From: Flavobacteriales bacterium UBA1531 | Lineage (GTDB): Bacteria; Bacteroidota; Bacteroidia; Flavobacteriales_D; Sanyastnellaceae | Direction of reading: 5' to 3' | DNA: 35,223 bases | Assembly (NCBI GenBank): GCA_002323795.1 | Contig: DCPZ01000079.1 | Location: 1 to 35,223 of the forward strand | Part shown: positions 8,041 through 16,289 of the stretch, one piece after another | Layout: each line of letters begins with the position of its first letter | How positions within the stretch are numbered: position 1 is the stretch's first letter | Position numbers and translations under genes: made by a program | The notes under the pieces: generated by a model | The model's database searches: none | Told to the model about the DNA's origin: nothing | The model's input: only the letters and a program-made list of their open reading frames with translations

Positions 8041-8652
8041 ATGAAGGATGTGAAGAATCAGGAATTGCCAATTTTGGTTTTCGCGACGCACAACGCAAAC
8101 AAAGCCTTGGAAGTTCAGCACATGCTTGGGGATGCTTATCGCATCAAGAGTCTCTCGGACATCGGTTGTCATGAGGAGATTGCAGAGACCGCATCCACGT
8201 TGAAGGGAAATGCATTGATCAAGGCACGGCATGTTTATGACAACTACGGAATGGACTGCTTTGCTGACGATACTGGATTGGAGGTCGATGCTTTGGAAGG
8301 TGCGCCGGGTGTCCGAACAGCTCGGTATGCTGGTGAAGAGGCAAATGCTCAGTTGAATATGAAAAAATTGCTAGAAGCTCTTTCCGGAGTGAATCTCGAA
8401 GCACGTTCGGCGCGGTTTAGAACAGTGATTTGCATGGTACGGGGTGGCGAGGTTCAATATGTTGAGGGTGTTTGTGAAGGACACATCGCTTTGGAACCAA
8501 TTGGTGTCAAAGGGTTTGGGTACGACCCGGTGTTTTGTCCAGAAGGAGAAAGAATCACCTTTGCTGAAATTTCAGCAGTGGCCAAAAATGAAATAAGCCA
8601 CCGTGGAAAGGCAATCCGATCTATGGTGAGGGAATTGTTGGCAAAGTCCTAA
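8041..8652 (+). CDS. rdgB: RdgB/HAM1 non-canonical purine NTP pyrophosphatase (XTP/dITP diphosphatase)
   Basis: A 203-residue house-cleaning enzyme that hydrolyses dITP, ITP and XTP to the monophosphates, keeping deaminated purines out of DNA and RNA. Family motifs: ATHNANK (15-21) for substrate binding, FADDTGLEVDALEGAPG (74-90) with the metal-binding acidic residues, GFGYDPVF (158-165) and KNEISHRGKA (182-191). The ATG at 8041 is chosen because the protein then starts a few residues before strand 1 (LPILVFATHN). A longer reading frame would overlap menE by 49 nt. The 20-nt gap suggests it is the last gene of the men transcript. Confidence 0.95.
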   Translation: MKDVKNQELPILVFATHNANKALEVQHMLGDAYRIKSLSDIGCHEEIAETASTLKGNALIKARHVYDNYGMDCFADDTGLEVDALEGAPGVRTARYAGEEANAQLNMKKLLEALSGVNLEARSARFRTVICMVRGGEVQYVEGVCEGHIALEPIGVKGFGYDPVFCPEGERITFAEISAVAKNEISHRGKAIRSMVRELLAKS

Positions 8653-8663
8653 GCAATGGCTTT

Positions 8664-8690
8664 TTGACTTGAAAAGTTGTTGCATATTTG
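8664..8690 (+). promoter_or_regulatory. candidate promoter of accA
   Basis: TTG at 8664-8666 and CATATTTG at 8683-8690 (7 of 8 to TAnnTTTG) with a 16-nt spacer, in the 58-nt gap between rdgB and accA. The spacer is a little short for the Bacteroidota consensus. The predicted start near 8697 leaves a leader of about 14 nt. Confidence 0.38.
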
Positions 8691-8710
8691 TCACTGAAAA
8701 GGGATAACGC

Positions 8711-9664
8711 ATGAATTACCTCGATTTCGAAGAACCGATTCTTCAGTTGCGCGAGCAACTTACCCAGGCTCAAGAGCTTCAACAAACGAGTGATGTTGAT
8801 ATGGCTAACTTGGTCGAAGACCTCGAATCGAAAATAAGGGAGGTGACCGCCAATATTTATTCGGCATTAACACCTTGGCAACGGGTTCAAGTGAGCCGTC
8901 ACCCGGATCGACCCTACACGCTGAACTACATTGAAGCCATTACAGATGGGCAATTCATGGAATTGCATGGGGATCGAACGGTCAAAGACGACAAGGCAAT
9001 GGTCGGTGGTTTCGGATTCATTGACGATCAAAGCGTCATGTTCATCGGGCAGCAAAAGGGAGTGAACACCAAAATGCGCCAATTCCGGAATTTTGGAATG
9101 GCTAATCCTGAAGGCTACCGCAAGGCTCTGCGGTTGATGAAGTTGGCTGAGAAGTTCAATCGTCCGATTGTGACCCTCATCGACACCCCCGGTGCTTATC
9201 CTGGATTGGAAGCAGAAGAGCGTGGTCAGGGTGAAGCGATTGCTCGTAATCTCATCGAGATGTGCCAACTTAAGGTGCCGGTGATTTGCATCGTCATTGG
9301 TGAAGGTGCTTCGGGAGGAGCATTGGGCATAGGCATCGGAGACCGGGTATTGATGCTAGAAAACACCTGGTACAGCGTGATCAGCCCAGAATCTTGCTCC
9401 TCTATTTTATGGAGAAATTGGGAGCATAAAATGGAGGCTGCGGAGGCTCTAAATTTGACCAGTGAAAACATGCAGTCATTGGGCCTCGTGGATGGCATAA
9501 TTCCAGAGCCCTTGGGTGGAGCACACGCGGATCCTGAGGCAATGTATAAGCAAGTAAAAAAGGAAATTAAGAAGCACCTTTCGAAGTTGATTCCCATGCA
9601 TGCAGACAAGCGTGTTGAACGCCGAATTAGGAAGTTCGCATCAATGGGGGTGGTCAATAGCTGA
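8711..9664 (+). CDS. accA: acetyl-CoA carboxylase carboxyltransferase subunit alpha
   Basis: This 317-residue protein is the alpha half of the carboxyltransferase that moves CO2 from carboxybiotin to acetyl-CoA, giving malonyl-CoA for fatty-acid synthesis. It works with AccD, AccB and AccC, none of which is in this window. Length and sequence match the family end to end: an N-terminal helical segment (LREQLTQAQELQ), RHPDRPYT (64-70), FMELHGDR (82-89), IDTPGAYPGLEAEERGQ (157-173) and the oxyanion-hole stretch GEGASGGALGIG (197-208). The ATG at 8711 follows AAGGGATAACGC, one of the few starts here with a purine-rich SD-like element. Confidence 0.96.
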   Translation: MNYLDFEEPILQLREQLTQAQELQQTSDVDMANLVEDLESKIREVTANIYSALTPWQRVQVSRHPDRPYTLNYIEAITDGQFMELHGDRTVKDDKAMVGGFGFIDDQSVMFIGQQKGVNTKMRQFRNFGMANPEGYRKALRLMKLAEKFNRPIVTLIDTPGAYPGLEAEERGQGEAIARNLIEMCQLKVPVICIVIGEGASGGALGIGIGDRVLMLENTWYSVISPESCSSILWRNWEHKMEAAEALNLTSENMQSLGLVDGIIPEPLGGAHADPEAMYKQVKKEIKKHLSKLIPMHADKRVERRIRKFASMGVVNS

Positions 9665-9682
9665 AGGTTTCATCGTATTGCG

Positions 9683-9690
9683 TAGTTTTG
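9683..9690 (+). promoter_or_regulatory. candidate -7 promoter element of the lipoprotein gene
   Basis: TAGTTTTG is a perfect match to TAnnTTTG. No good TTG is found about 20 nt upstream, so only the -7 element is supported. A start near 9697 would leave a leader of about 23 nt before the ATG at 9720. Confidence 0.35.
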
Positions 9691-9719
9691 TCCTGAATTT
9701 GAGATTCACAACATATAGA

Positions 9720-11432
9720 ATGAAGAGTAAACTTTACACCTGGAAGTTGCCTGTAGCGGCAGTATTGACTTCTTTGATTTTCTTTGCAGGCTGCGCTGGA
9801 TTGGGCAGTATGGATAAAGAGAAAGAGGCTTTGGGCCTCGAAGCCTCACCCGAACCACTCATTTTGCGTGGTGACGTGGTGGAATTAAAAATCGACGGAA
9901 AATTTCCGCCCAAGTACTTCGCCAAGAAAGTCAGTGTCGAGGCTACTCCAGTTTTATCCTGGGAAGGAGGGAGTGCATCCTTCGATACTCAGGGTTTTCA
10001 GGGAGAAGATGCAGCGGGAAATTACAAGGTCATTCCTTTTGAGAATGGAAAGTCGTTTTCTTACGAAGCTTCGATCCCTTTCGACCCTGCGATGGAAGAC
10101 GCCGGCGAGCTCGCCGTGCGGATCTCTGGCACAAAAGGCAGCAAGACTGTTGATTTTGATCCAATTGTGATCGGAGCAGGAGTAATCACTACACCGCTGA
10201 TGGTACAATCAGATGATCGTTTCATCCTGGTCAAGGATAATTTCAAACGTGTCCTTAGCTTCAATGAAGAGGCTACAGTGAACTACATGAAGAGCTCTTC
10301 AACAGTGCGTTCCAGTGAATTGAGAGATGACGATTGGAAAGCCTTGCGCGCATTGATTGCTCTCGCCAACGAAGCGGATAGCGTTGTTTTGACTGGAGCT
10401 TCGATTGAAGCATACGCATCACCCGAAGGAGAAATCACTTTGAATGAAGATTTGGCTGCCGAACGAGCATCTTCTGCTGCTGGTGCTTTGACCCGTGAAA
10501 TGAAGCGTCGGAAAATGACGGCTGATGAGGCATTTTTCACCTTGGTACCGAAGGGAGAGGACTGGAGCGGGTTCAAGAGCCTGATGCAGGCTTCTTCCAT
10601 TGATGATAAGAATTTAATTCTCCGAGTTTTGGAGATGTATTCTGACAAGAACAAGCGCGAGGAAGAGATTCGCAACATTGCGAAGACGTACAGGGAAATC
10701 GAAAAAGATATTCTCCCTCAGTTGCGACGTTCGCAAATGTCCGTTGCTTATGACGTTGAAGGCTATACGGATGAAGAGTTGAAGGAGTTGTGCATGAGCA
10801 ATCCAGATACGTTGACCGTTGAAGAGTTGCTATTCTCTGCGACTTTGTTCGACGACATGAATGATAAGTTGGTTGTTTACAATTCCACTGCTCGTGTTCA
10901 TGCAGACGATTTTAGAGGTCATAACAATGCAGGATGGTGTTTGGCTCAGATGGGTCGAATGAACCAAGCGTGGGAGCTTTTCAATGCGGCTCTCGGATTG
11001 GAGAGAAACAAAGCCGTTCTGAACAATGTCGCAGCGATCACGCGCAAGGATGGAAACATTGATGATGCGATGGCTTTATTGAATGAAGCGTCTGGAGCGG
11101 GTCCTGAGGTTGGATACAACAAAGGCATCATTTTGATTCAAAAGGGTGATTATCCTTCAGCGATTTCAAATATGGGGCGTGAGAGCACCATGAACGTTGC
11201 TCTTGCCAAATTGCTCAATGGTGATGCATCAGCAGCGAAGAAGACGTTGGATAATGCAAACGACGAAAGTGCAGCGGCAAGCTATTTGATGGCCATCGCT
11301 TGCGCGCGTTTGAAGGATGCAACTGGAGCAAAAAAGTACATGGGTGATGCACTGTCCAAAGACCCAAGTTTGAGTGCCAAAGCAGAGCGCGACTTGGAAT
11401 TTCGCAATGTGCGATCGGAGATGGGCATGTGA
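9720..11432 (+). CDS. uncharacterised lipoprotein with OmpA-like and TPR regions
   Basis: A 570-residue predicted lipoprotein. A lipoprotein signal peptide ends at lipobox FFAGC with C25. Residues 30-160 look like beta-rich extracytoplasmic sequence. About 180-340 resemble an OmpA-like peptidoglycan-binding domain: EATVNYMKSSS, then IEAYASPEGEITLNEDLAAERA at 229-250, the SPEG/N-x2-L-x3-RA pattern. Residues about 395-560 are TPR-like (HNNAGWCLAQMGRMNQAWELF, LNNVAAITRKDGNIDDAMALL, and so on). The function is not known to me; the layout suggests an envelope protein that anchors to peptidoglycan and binds partners. The ATG at 9720 is chosen because the signal peptide begins there; an upstream in-frame start would overlap accA. 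A strong terminator follows. Confidence 0.88.
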   Translation: MKSKLYTWKLPVAAVLTSLIFFAGCAGLGSMDKEKEALGLEASPEPLILRGDVVELKIDGKFPPKYFAKKVSVEATPVLSWEGGSASFDTQGFQGEDAAGNYKVIPFENGKSFSYEASIPFDPAMEDAGELAVRISGTKGSKTVDFDPIVIGAGVITTPLMVQSDDRFILVKDNFKRVLSFNEEATVNYMKSSSTVRSSELRDDDWKALRALIALANEADSVVLTGASIEAYASPEGEITLNEDLAAERASSAAGALTREMKRRKMTADEAFFTLVPKGEDWSGFKSLMQASSIDDKNLILRVLEMYSDKNKREEEIRNIAKTYREIEKDILPQLRRSQMSVAYDVEGYTDEELKELCMSNPDTLTVEELLFSATLFDDMNDKLVVYNSTARVHADDFRGHNNAGWCLAQMGRMNQAWELFNAALGLERNKAVLNNVAAITRKDGNIDDAMALLNEASGAGPEVGYNKGIILIQKGDYPSAISNMGRESTMNVALAKLLNGDASAAKKTLDNANDESAAASYLMAIACARLKDATGAKKYMGDALSKDPSLSAKAERDLEFRNVRSEMGM

Positions 11433-11452
11433 ACTAAAAAGAAAATCAATTG

Positions 11453-11484
11453 AAAAGAGCTCCACGATTGGAGCTCTTTTTTTG
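11453..11484 (+). terminator. Rho-independent terminator of the lipoprotein gene
   Basis: An 11-bp stem AAAAGAGCTCC / GGAGCTCTTTT with a 6-nt loop (ACGATT) is followed by TTTG, giving a run of seven T's. It lies 21 nt past the lipoprotein stop, so it ends the accA-lipoprotein transcript and separates it from the peptidase gene. Confidence 0.88.
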
Positions 11485-11508
11485 TTCCAATGTTGCTATC
11501 TACTTTTA
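11481..11508 (+). promoter_or_regulatory. weak candidate promoter of the S37-type peptidase gene
   Basis: TTTG at 11481-11484, at the end of the terminator T-tract, a 16-nt spacer and TACTTTTA at 11501-11508 (7 of 8). The predicted transcription start falls almost on the ATG at 11513, which would make a leaderless or very short leader. The spacer is short, so this is uncertain. Confidence 0.25.
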
Positions 11509-11512
11509 TTTC

Positions 11513-12865
11513 ATGAATAGAATTTCTTACCCGCTGAACTTCTCATTTTTCTCGATTTTGGTGATGCTTGTCAGTTCTCCAGTATTTTCAGGTGAAGCAC
11601 ACGGCCAAATTTCAGGTGCGGAAGCGGTCGAAGGCTTTTTGTATGATTTGCCCGATGTTCGTTTTGAAGCTTCTGATTTTCAGTGGGACAATGTTAAGGG
11701 TGCTTGGAATTTGAAAGTCCGCCAGCCGTTGGATCACGACCATCCTGAAAAAGGCTCTTTTTATCAGCGTGTGTACTTATCGCATCGCTCGGCTGATTTG
11801 CCGGTGGTGATGGTCACTGAGGGTTACAGCCGCGGTTTCAACTATCCAAGTGAATTGGCTGAAGCCATGGGCGCGAATCAGATCATTGTCGAGCACCGTT
11901 ACTATGGGGAAAGTGTCCCTGATTCAATGGACTATGATTATTTGAACATCCGGCAAGCGGCGCACGATTTGCACCGCATTCGGACCATGCTGACTGGGTT
12001 GTATTCTGGACCCTGGGTCGCCTCCGGAATCAGTAAAGGAGGACAAACCACGCTTTACTACCGGTATTTTTTCCCTGAGGACGTTGCCGTGAGTGTCCCT
12101 TATGTGGCGCCAATCAATCTTTCGCTTGAGGATGAGCGCATTTATGCATTTTTGAAAGATGTTGGAACAGCGAAGTGCCGCAAACAGATTGAGGCAATTC
12201 AGCAACGAATTCTTGAAGACTACGACGCTAGTCTGTTGCGGTTGAAATGGCATGCAAAAGGAGCAGAGTATCGATTCGGCTATTTGACGGTTGATGAAGC
12301 TTTCGAATACGCCGTGCTGGAATATCCTTTTTCATTTTGGCAGTGGGGAGCGGACTGTGATGAGATTCCTGCTGCAGAGGAATCGCTGGAGGTGATTTTG
12401 GATCACTTTTTAGAAGTGAGCGGCATGGGATTTTTCTCTGATGAGGGAATGACGGATTATGCATCACACTATTATCAGTGCGCGGTTGAATTCGGATACT
12501 ATGGTTACGAAGTGGAGCCATTTGCTGAAAAACTTCGTGCATTGGGACAAGCGGGCAATCCTTCAGCCATCTTTACGCCCGATCATATGGATGTTCAATA
12601 CGATGGCGGTGAATTGGCCCAAGCGGTCTATGATTGGCTGGAATCGGAAGGAGATGAAATCATTTACATCAATGGTGCGCTAGACACATGGAGCGCTACA
12701 GCAATGCCCGTCAACAAAAAGCGAGATGCGCTCTACTATTTTCTGGAGGATCAGAGCCATGGAACCGCTCGCATTCGGAACATGAGCGAGTCGCAGAAGC
12801 GAGAGGTGCGATCGACCCTTGAACGTTGGCTAAATCTTGAGCTGACAGGAACGCTGGCCGATTGA
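11513..12865 (+). CDS. secreted S37/S28-type serine peptidase (PS-10-like aminopeptidase)
   Basis: A 450-residue exported alpha/beta-hydrolase peptidase. Signal peptide about 1-27 (hydrophobic FFSILVMLVSS), then the family start with DHDHPEKGSFYQRVYLSHR. Catalytic triad candidates: S174 in SGISKGGQTT, D391 in NGALDTW and H416 in DQSHGTAR. EHRYYGES (127-134) is another conserved block. The closest named family is the PS-10 prolyl tri/tetrapeptidyl aminopeptidase group (MEROPS S37), often annotated in Bacteroidota as S28-family protease. The substrate specificity is inferred from the family, not seen. No T9SS sorting domain is visible, so it is probably periplasmic. The ATG at 11513 is taken; a longer frame from a TTG at 11450 would begin inside the terminator. 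It converges on the TrmH-like gene with a 15-nt gap. Confidence 0.87.
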   Translation: MNRISYPLNFSFFSILVMLVSSPVFSGEAHGQISGAEAVEGFLYDLPDVRFEASDFQWDNVKGAWNLKVRQPLDHDHPEKGSFYQRVYLSHRSADLPVVMVTEGYSRGFNYPSELAEAMGANQIIVEHRYYGESVPDSMDYDYLNIRQAAHDLHRIRTMLTGLYSGPWVASGISKGGQTTLYYRYFFPEDVAVSVPYVAPINLSLEDERIYAFLKDVGTAKCRKQIEAIQQRILEDYDASLLRLKWHAKGAEYRFGYLTVDEAFEYAVLEYPFSFWQWGADCDEIPAAEESLEVILDHFLEVSGMGFFSDEGMTDYASHYYQCAVEFGYYGYEVEPFAEKLRALGQAGNPSAIFTPDHMDVQYDGGELAQAVYDWLESEGDEIIYINGALDTWSATAMPVNKKRDALYYFLEDQSHGTARIRNMSESQKREVRSTLERWLNLELTGTLAD

Positions 12866-12880
12866 TTCCGTGCTCATTCC

Positions 12881-13399
12881 TCAATAAGGGAAGTGCATTT
12901 TATGTGCGGCTTCCCAGAGGACGATACCGCCACAGACGCTTACGTTCAAACTTTTTTTGGCGCCGAATTGAGGGATTTCAAGGGTGATGTCACACAAACT
13001 TGCGGTCGCGGCTTCAACCCCTCTTACTTCGTTGCCGAAGATGAATGCCCAAGATTCGTGGGGTGCTGGCTTCCAGTCTTGAAGTGAGATGCTGGATTCG
13101 GTCTGTTCGATGGCAGCAACCTTAAATCCCTTTTGTCTTAGTGAAGTGATGGCGGCCTGAGCTGATTCGTGTCCGTTCCACGGTACATATTCGGAAGCGC
13201 CTAAGGCACTCTTGAGGATATCACGATGGGGAGGATGCGCGGTATAGCCACACAGTTCAACGGATTCGATTCGGAAGGCGTCACCGCTCCTGAAAAAAGC
13301 ACCTACGTTGAGCCCGGATCGGATGTTTTCCAATATTATTCGGACCGGAAGTTTTTTGGCAGTGGCATATTCCTCTGCAGTGGTCTTGTTTTCAGTCAC
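12881..13399 (-). CDS. SpoU/TrmH-family RNA 2'-O-methyltransferase
   Basis: A 172-residue SPOUT-fold enzyme that uses S-adenosylmethionine to methylate a ribose 2'-OH in tRNA or rRNA. All three SpoU motifs are present: motif 1 NIRSGLNVGAFFRSGDAF (25-42) with the catalytic arginine R37, motif 2 FIFGNEVRGV (119-128), and motif 3 IPQFGAKKSLNVSVCGGIVLWEA (142-164) that forms the knotted cofactor site. The target nucleotide cannot be told from sequence; TrmH, TrmL and RlmB types share these motifs, and the lack of an N-terminal extension argues against RlmB. The start overlaps the uvrB stop as ATGA, so it is coupled to uvrB. The next gene converges 15 nt beyond its stop with no hairpin between. 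Confidence 0.92.
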   Translation of the reverse strand: MTENKTTAEEYATAKKLPVRIILENIRSGLNVGAFFRSGDAFRIESVELCGYTAHPPHRDILKSALGASEYVPWNGHESAQAAITSLRQKGFKVAAIEQTESSISLQDWKPAPHESWAFIFGNEVRGVEAATASLCDITLEIPQFGAKKSLNVSVCGGIVLWEAAHKMHFPY

Positions 13400-15426
13400 G
13401 TTTTCGATTTTGTTTCAATGAGTTCTTTTAAAGCAAAAAATTCATCACGCAGTCGCGCGGCTTCCATGAAGTCGAGATCCTTGGCCGCTCGCTCCATCCG
13501 TCTTTTGGTTTCGTCTGCTGTCTTTTGAAGGGCTTCGATTGGCATGGATTGCCAGACGGGATCAGTGAAGTTTTTTGTAGCATTTGGATCCTGCTCAGCC
13601 ACCAGATGACGAGGTCTGTCATCCAATTCTTTGCTCTGTTCGAAAATGGTTTTCTTTTGCTTCTTGATTTGCTCAGGTTCGATGCCATGCTCTTCGTTGA
13701 ACGCTTTCTGCTTTTCCCTTCGACGCTCGGTTTCTTCGATTGTACGGTTCATGGATTCCGTTATTTTATCGGCATACATGATGACTCTTCCTTCGATATT
13801 TCGAGCAGCGCGACCAGCTGTTTGAGTCAATGATCGATCGGATCGCAGGAAACCTTCTTTATCGGCGTCCATGATGGCGACGAGGGATACTTCGGGAATG
13901 TCCAACCCTTCTCGAAGGAGGTTGACTCCAACGAGGACATCAAAAACACCATCGCGCAGTTCACGGATGATTTCGACCCGGTCAAGGGTTTTGACATCGC
14001 TGTGGATGTAACGAGCTGGAATGCTGAGGCGATCAAGGTATTTGGTGAGTTCTTCTGCCATTCGTTTGGTCAGCGTCGTGACGAGTATGCGATTTCCTTG
14101 TTCAATGGTGATTCGGATTTCGCCAATGAGATCATCCACTTGGTGTTCGCACGGGCGCACTTCAATGGGAGGGTCCAACAAACCAGTCGGTCGAATCACC
14201 TGTTCGACAATGATTCCCTCGGACCTCTCCAGTTCAAGGTCAGCTGGAGTTGCTGAAACGTATAGGATCTGTTGGGTGATGTCATCAAATTCTTCTGATT
14301 GCAGCGGCCTATTGTCCATAGCTGATGGCAGGCGGAATCCATAATCCACCAGGTTGATTTTACGGGATCGGTCACCCCCATACATCGCGCCAACTTGAGG
14401 CACGGTTACGTGACTTTCGTCTACAACAAGCAAGAAGTCATCTGCAAAGTAATCGAGAAGGCAAAAAGGTCGTTCCCCTGGCTTGCGGCGATCGAAATAC
14501 CGGCTGTAATTTTCAATTCCATTGCAGAACCCGATTTCCTTGATCATCTCCAGATCGTAGAGGGTACGCTCCTCCAAGCGCTTTGCTTCGAGGTATTTTG
14601 CTTGCTCTTTAAAAAAGGTTTTTTGTTTTTCGAGATCCTGCTGAATTTCCCACACGGCTTGGTCGGTGGTCGACTTACTGGCGACGAACAAGTTGGCGGG
14701 ATAGATTATGATATCATCAAAGGTGATGAGGCTTTCTCCCGTTTCAGGATTGATGGTTTCGAGTCGCTCGATTTCGTCACCCCAAAATTGAATGCGCAAA
14801 GCATGGTCAGCATAAGCTAAGAACACATCGACCGTGTCACCTTGCACTCGGAAAGTACCTCGTTTGAATTCCGCACGCGTGCGACTGTAGAGTCCACTGA
14901 CCAGGGTGTGCAAAAATGCGTTTCGCCCCCATTTCTGTCCCACTTTCAAAGGGATGACACTCTTGTGAAATTCTACCGGATTTCCGATTCCATAGATGCA
15001 GCTAATGGAGGCCACAACAATGACGTCTCGTCTTCCACTCAACAGGGAAGATGTCGTGCTCAGCCGAAGTTTCTCAATCTCTTCGTTAATGGCGAGATCC
15101 TTCTCTATGTATGTGTTGGTTGTTGCGATGTATGCTTCAGGTTGGTAATAGTCGTAATAGCTTACGAAATACTCAACAAGATTATCGGGAAAGAACTCTT
15201 TGAATTCGCTGTAAAGCTGAGCGGCCAGCGTTTTATTGTGGCTCAGTACGAGGGTAGGTCGTTGGGTTTGTGCGACGACATTGGCCACAGTGAACGTTTT
15301 GCCTGACCCTGTGACGCCCAGCAGTGTTTGATGCTTGGTTCCGTTTTCGACACCTTCCACGAGTTGTTTTATGGCTTGTGGTTGATCCCCTGCAGGCTTG
15401 TAATCGCTTTGTAGATTGAATTCCAT
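13396..15426 (-). CDS. uvrB: UvrABC excision nuclease subunit B
   Basis: This 676-residue protein is the central damage-verifying helicase-like subunit of nucleotide excision repair, loaded by UvrA and then recruiting UvrC. Landmarks: Walker A GVTGSGKT (37-44), the beta-hairpin that inserts at damage (VSYYDYYQPEAYI, 88-100), Walker B/motif II DESH (336-339), motif VI QTAGRAARN, and a C-terminal UVR coiled-coil segment (about 635-672, ERAAKDLDFMEAARLRDEF) that contacts UvrC. Length matches the family. TrmH-like methyltransferase follows with a 4-bp overlap. No SD precedes the ATG; a partial -7 element (TAACTTTC) lies 18-25 nt upstream of the ATG. Confidence 0.97.
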   Translation of the reverse strand: MEFNLQSDYKPAGDQPQAIKQLVEGVENGTKHQTLLGVTGSGKTFTVANVVAQTQRPTLVLSHNKTLAAQLYSEFKEFFPDNLVEYFVSYYDYYQPEAYIATTNTYIEKDLAINEEIEKLRLSTTSSLLSGRRDVIVVASISCIYGIGNPVEFHKSVIPLKVGQKWGRNAFLHTLVSGLYSRTRAEFKRGTFRVQGDTVDVFLAYADHALRIQFWGDEIERLETINPETGESLITFDDIIIYPANLFVASKSTTDQAVWEIQQDLEKQKTFFKEQAKYLEAKRLEERTLYDLEMIKEIGFCNGIENYSRYFDRRKPGERPFCLLDYFADDFLLVVDESHVTVPQVGAMYGGDRSRKINLVDYGFRLPSAMDNRPLQSEEFDDITQQILYVSATPADLELERSEGIIVEQVIRPTGLLDPPIEVRPCEHQVDDLIGEIRITIEQGNRILVTTLTKRMAEELTKYLDRLSIPARYIHSDVKTLDRVEIIRELRDGVFDVLVGVNLLREGLDIPEVSLVAIMDADKEGFLRSDRSLTQTAGRAARNIEGRVIMYADKITESMNRTIEETERRREKQKAFNEEHGIEPEQIKKQKKTIFEQSKELDDRPRHLVAEQDPNATKNFTDPVWQSMPIEALQKTADETKRRMERAAKDLDFMEAARLRDEFFALKELIETKSKT

Positions 15427-15499
15427 GACGTTTGGAAGTGAAAGTTACGAGGAGGTTGGGGTAGTTTCCTCACGGAGATCAAGCAATTTAGTCGGCAAC

Positions 15500-15530
15500 A
15501 AAAAAGCCAGACCTTCAGGTCTGGCTTTTT
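15500..15530 (-). terminator. Rho-independent terminator of the rpsF-rpsR-rplI operon
   Basis: A perfect 13-bp palindromic stem (AAAAAGCCAGACC / GGTCTGGCTTTTT) with a 4-nt loop (TTCA on the plus strand). On the minus strand it ends in six T's and lies 20 nt past the rplI stop. The sequence is symmetrical, so it could also work in the opposite direction. Confidence 0.9.
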
Positions 15531-15549
15531 CAATTCTTGTGGCCTCAAA

Positions 15550-15996
15550 TCAATCGGCAACCACTTCAAAATTGATGGTTACTTGAACTTCTTTGTGCAG
15601 CTTCACGTTTGCTTCGTATGAACCGAGCTCTTTGATGCTGTCGTTCGCAATGGTAATGTTTTTGCGCTCGATGCTGATTCCACCTGCCTGAATTGCTTCG
15701 GCAATCTGGATTGAGTTGACCGAACCAAAGATTTTTCCACTTTCTCCGGCTTTGGCGCCGATTTTGATGGAAAGTCCTTCCAATTTGGTTTGCAACTTTT
15801 TCGCTTCCTCCAAAGCCTTGACTGCTTTGTGCGATTGTTGCTTGATCACTTCCGCAACGACTTTCTTCGCTGAAGGGGTTGCAGCAACTGCCATTCCCTG
15901 AGGAATGAGGAAATTGCGAGCAAATCCTGCTTTGACGTCTACGGTGTCGTTTTTGCTGCCGAGACGATCAACGTCTTGTGTCAAAATGATTTCCAT
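15550..15996 (-). CDS. rplI: 50S ribosomal protein L9
   Basis: This 148-residue protein is bL9, which binds 23S rRNA near the L1 stalk and reaches out along the ribosome. The N-terminal globular domain (MEIILTQDVDRLGSKNDTVDVKAGFARNFLIP pattern, 1-32), a long connecting helix (about 42-75, lysine- and alanine-rich) and the C-terminal domain (from about 80, GESGKIFGSVNSIQIAEAI) are all present. It is the last gene of the canonical S6-S18-L9 operon, 11 nt after rpsR, and is followed by a strong terminator. Confidence 0.97.
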   Translation of the reverse strand: MEIILTQDVDRLGSKNDTVDVKAGFARNFLIPQGMAVAATPSAKKVVAEVIKQQSHKAVKALEEAKKLQTKLEGLSIKIGAKAGESGKIFGSVNSIQIAEAIQAGGISIERKNITIANDSIKELGSYEANVKLHKEVQVTINFEVVAD

Positions 15997-16007
15997 AATC
16001 GTCTATC

Positions 16008-16271
16008 TTATCGGAGGTTATCCGCCACATAAGGCATAAGAGCCAGGTGACGGGCTTTTTTGATTGCCTGTCCTACTTTTCGCTGGTACTTCAGGGAAGT
16101 TCCAGTCAAGCGACGAGGTAAAATTTTTCCCTGCTCATTGCAAAGCATCAAAAGGAAGTCAGCGTCTTTGTAGTCGATGTACTTAATGCCCTTCTTTTTG
16201 AAGCGACAGTACTTCTCCTTCTGAGTGTCAATGCTGATGGGATTCAGGTAACGTACGTTCTTATCCGCCAT
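16008..16271 (-). CDS. rpsR: 30S ribosomal protein S18
   Basis: This 87-residue protein is bS18, which pairs with S6 on the 30S platform. Typical core: YCRFKKKGIKYIDYKDADFL, the GKILPRRLTGTSLKYQRKV rRNA-binding block and the AIKKARHLALMPYV tail. It lies 18 nt after rpsF and 11 nt before rplI. In Bacteroidota, S18 together with S6 and S21 has been described as sheltering the anti-Shine-Dalgarno tail of 16S rRNA, which fits the lack of SD sequences in this window. Confidence 0.97.
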   Translation of the reverse strand: MADKNVRYLNPISIDTQKEKYCRFKKKGIKYIDYKDADFLLMLCNEQGKILPRRLTGTSLKYQRKVGQAIKKARHLALMPYVADNLR

Positions 16272-16289
16272 GGTATTGTACTTTAAAAG

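Noticed and set aside
11450..11512. Upstream TTG start for the serine peptidase
   Set aside because: It would place the first codons inside the terminator hairpin and ahead of a clear signal peptide. ATG 11513 starts the signal peptide properly.
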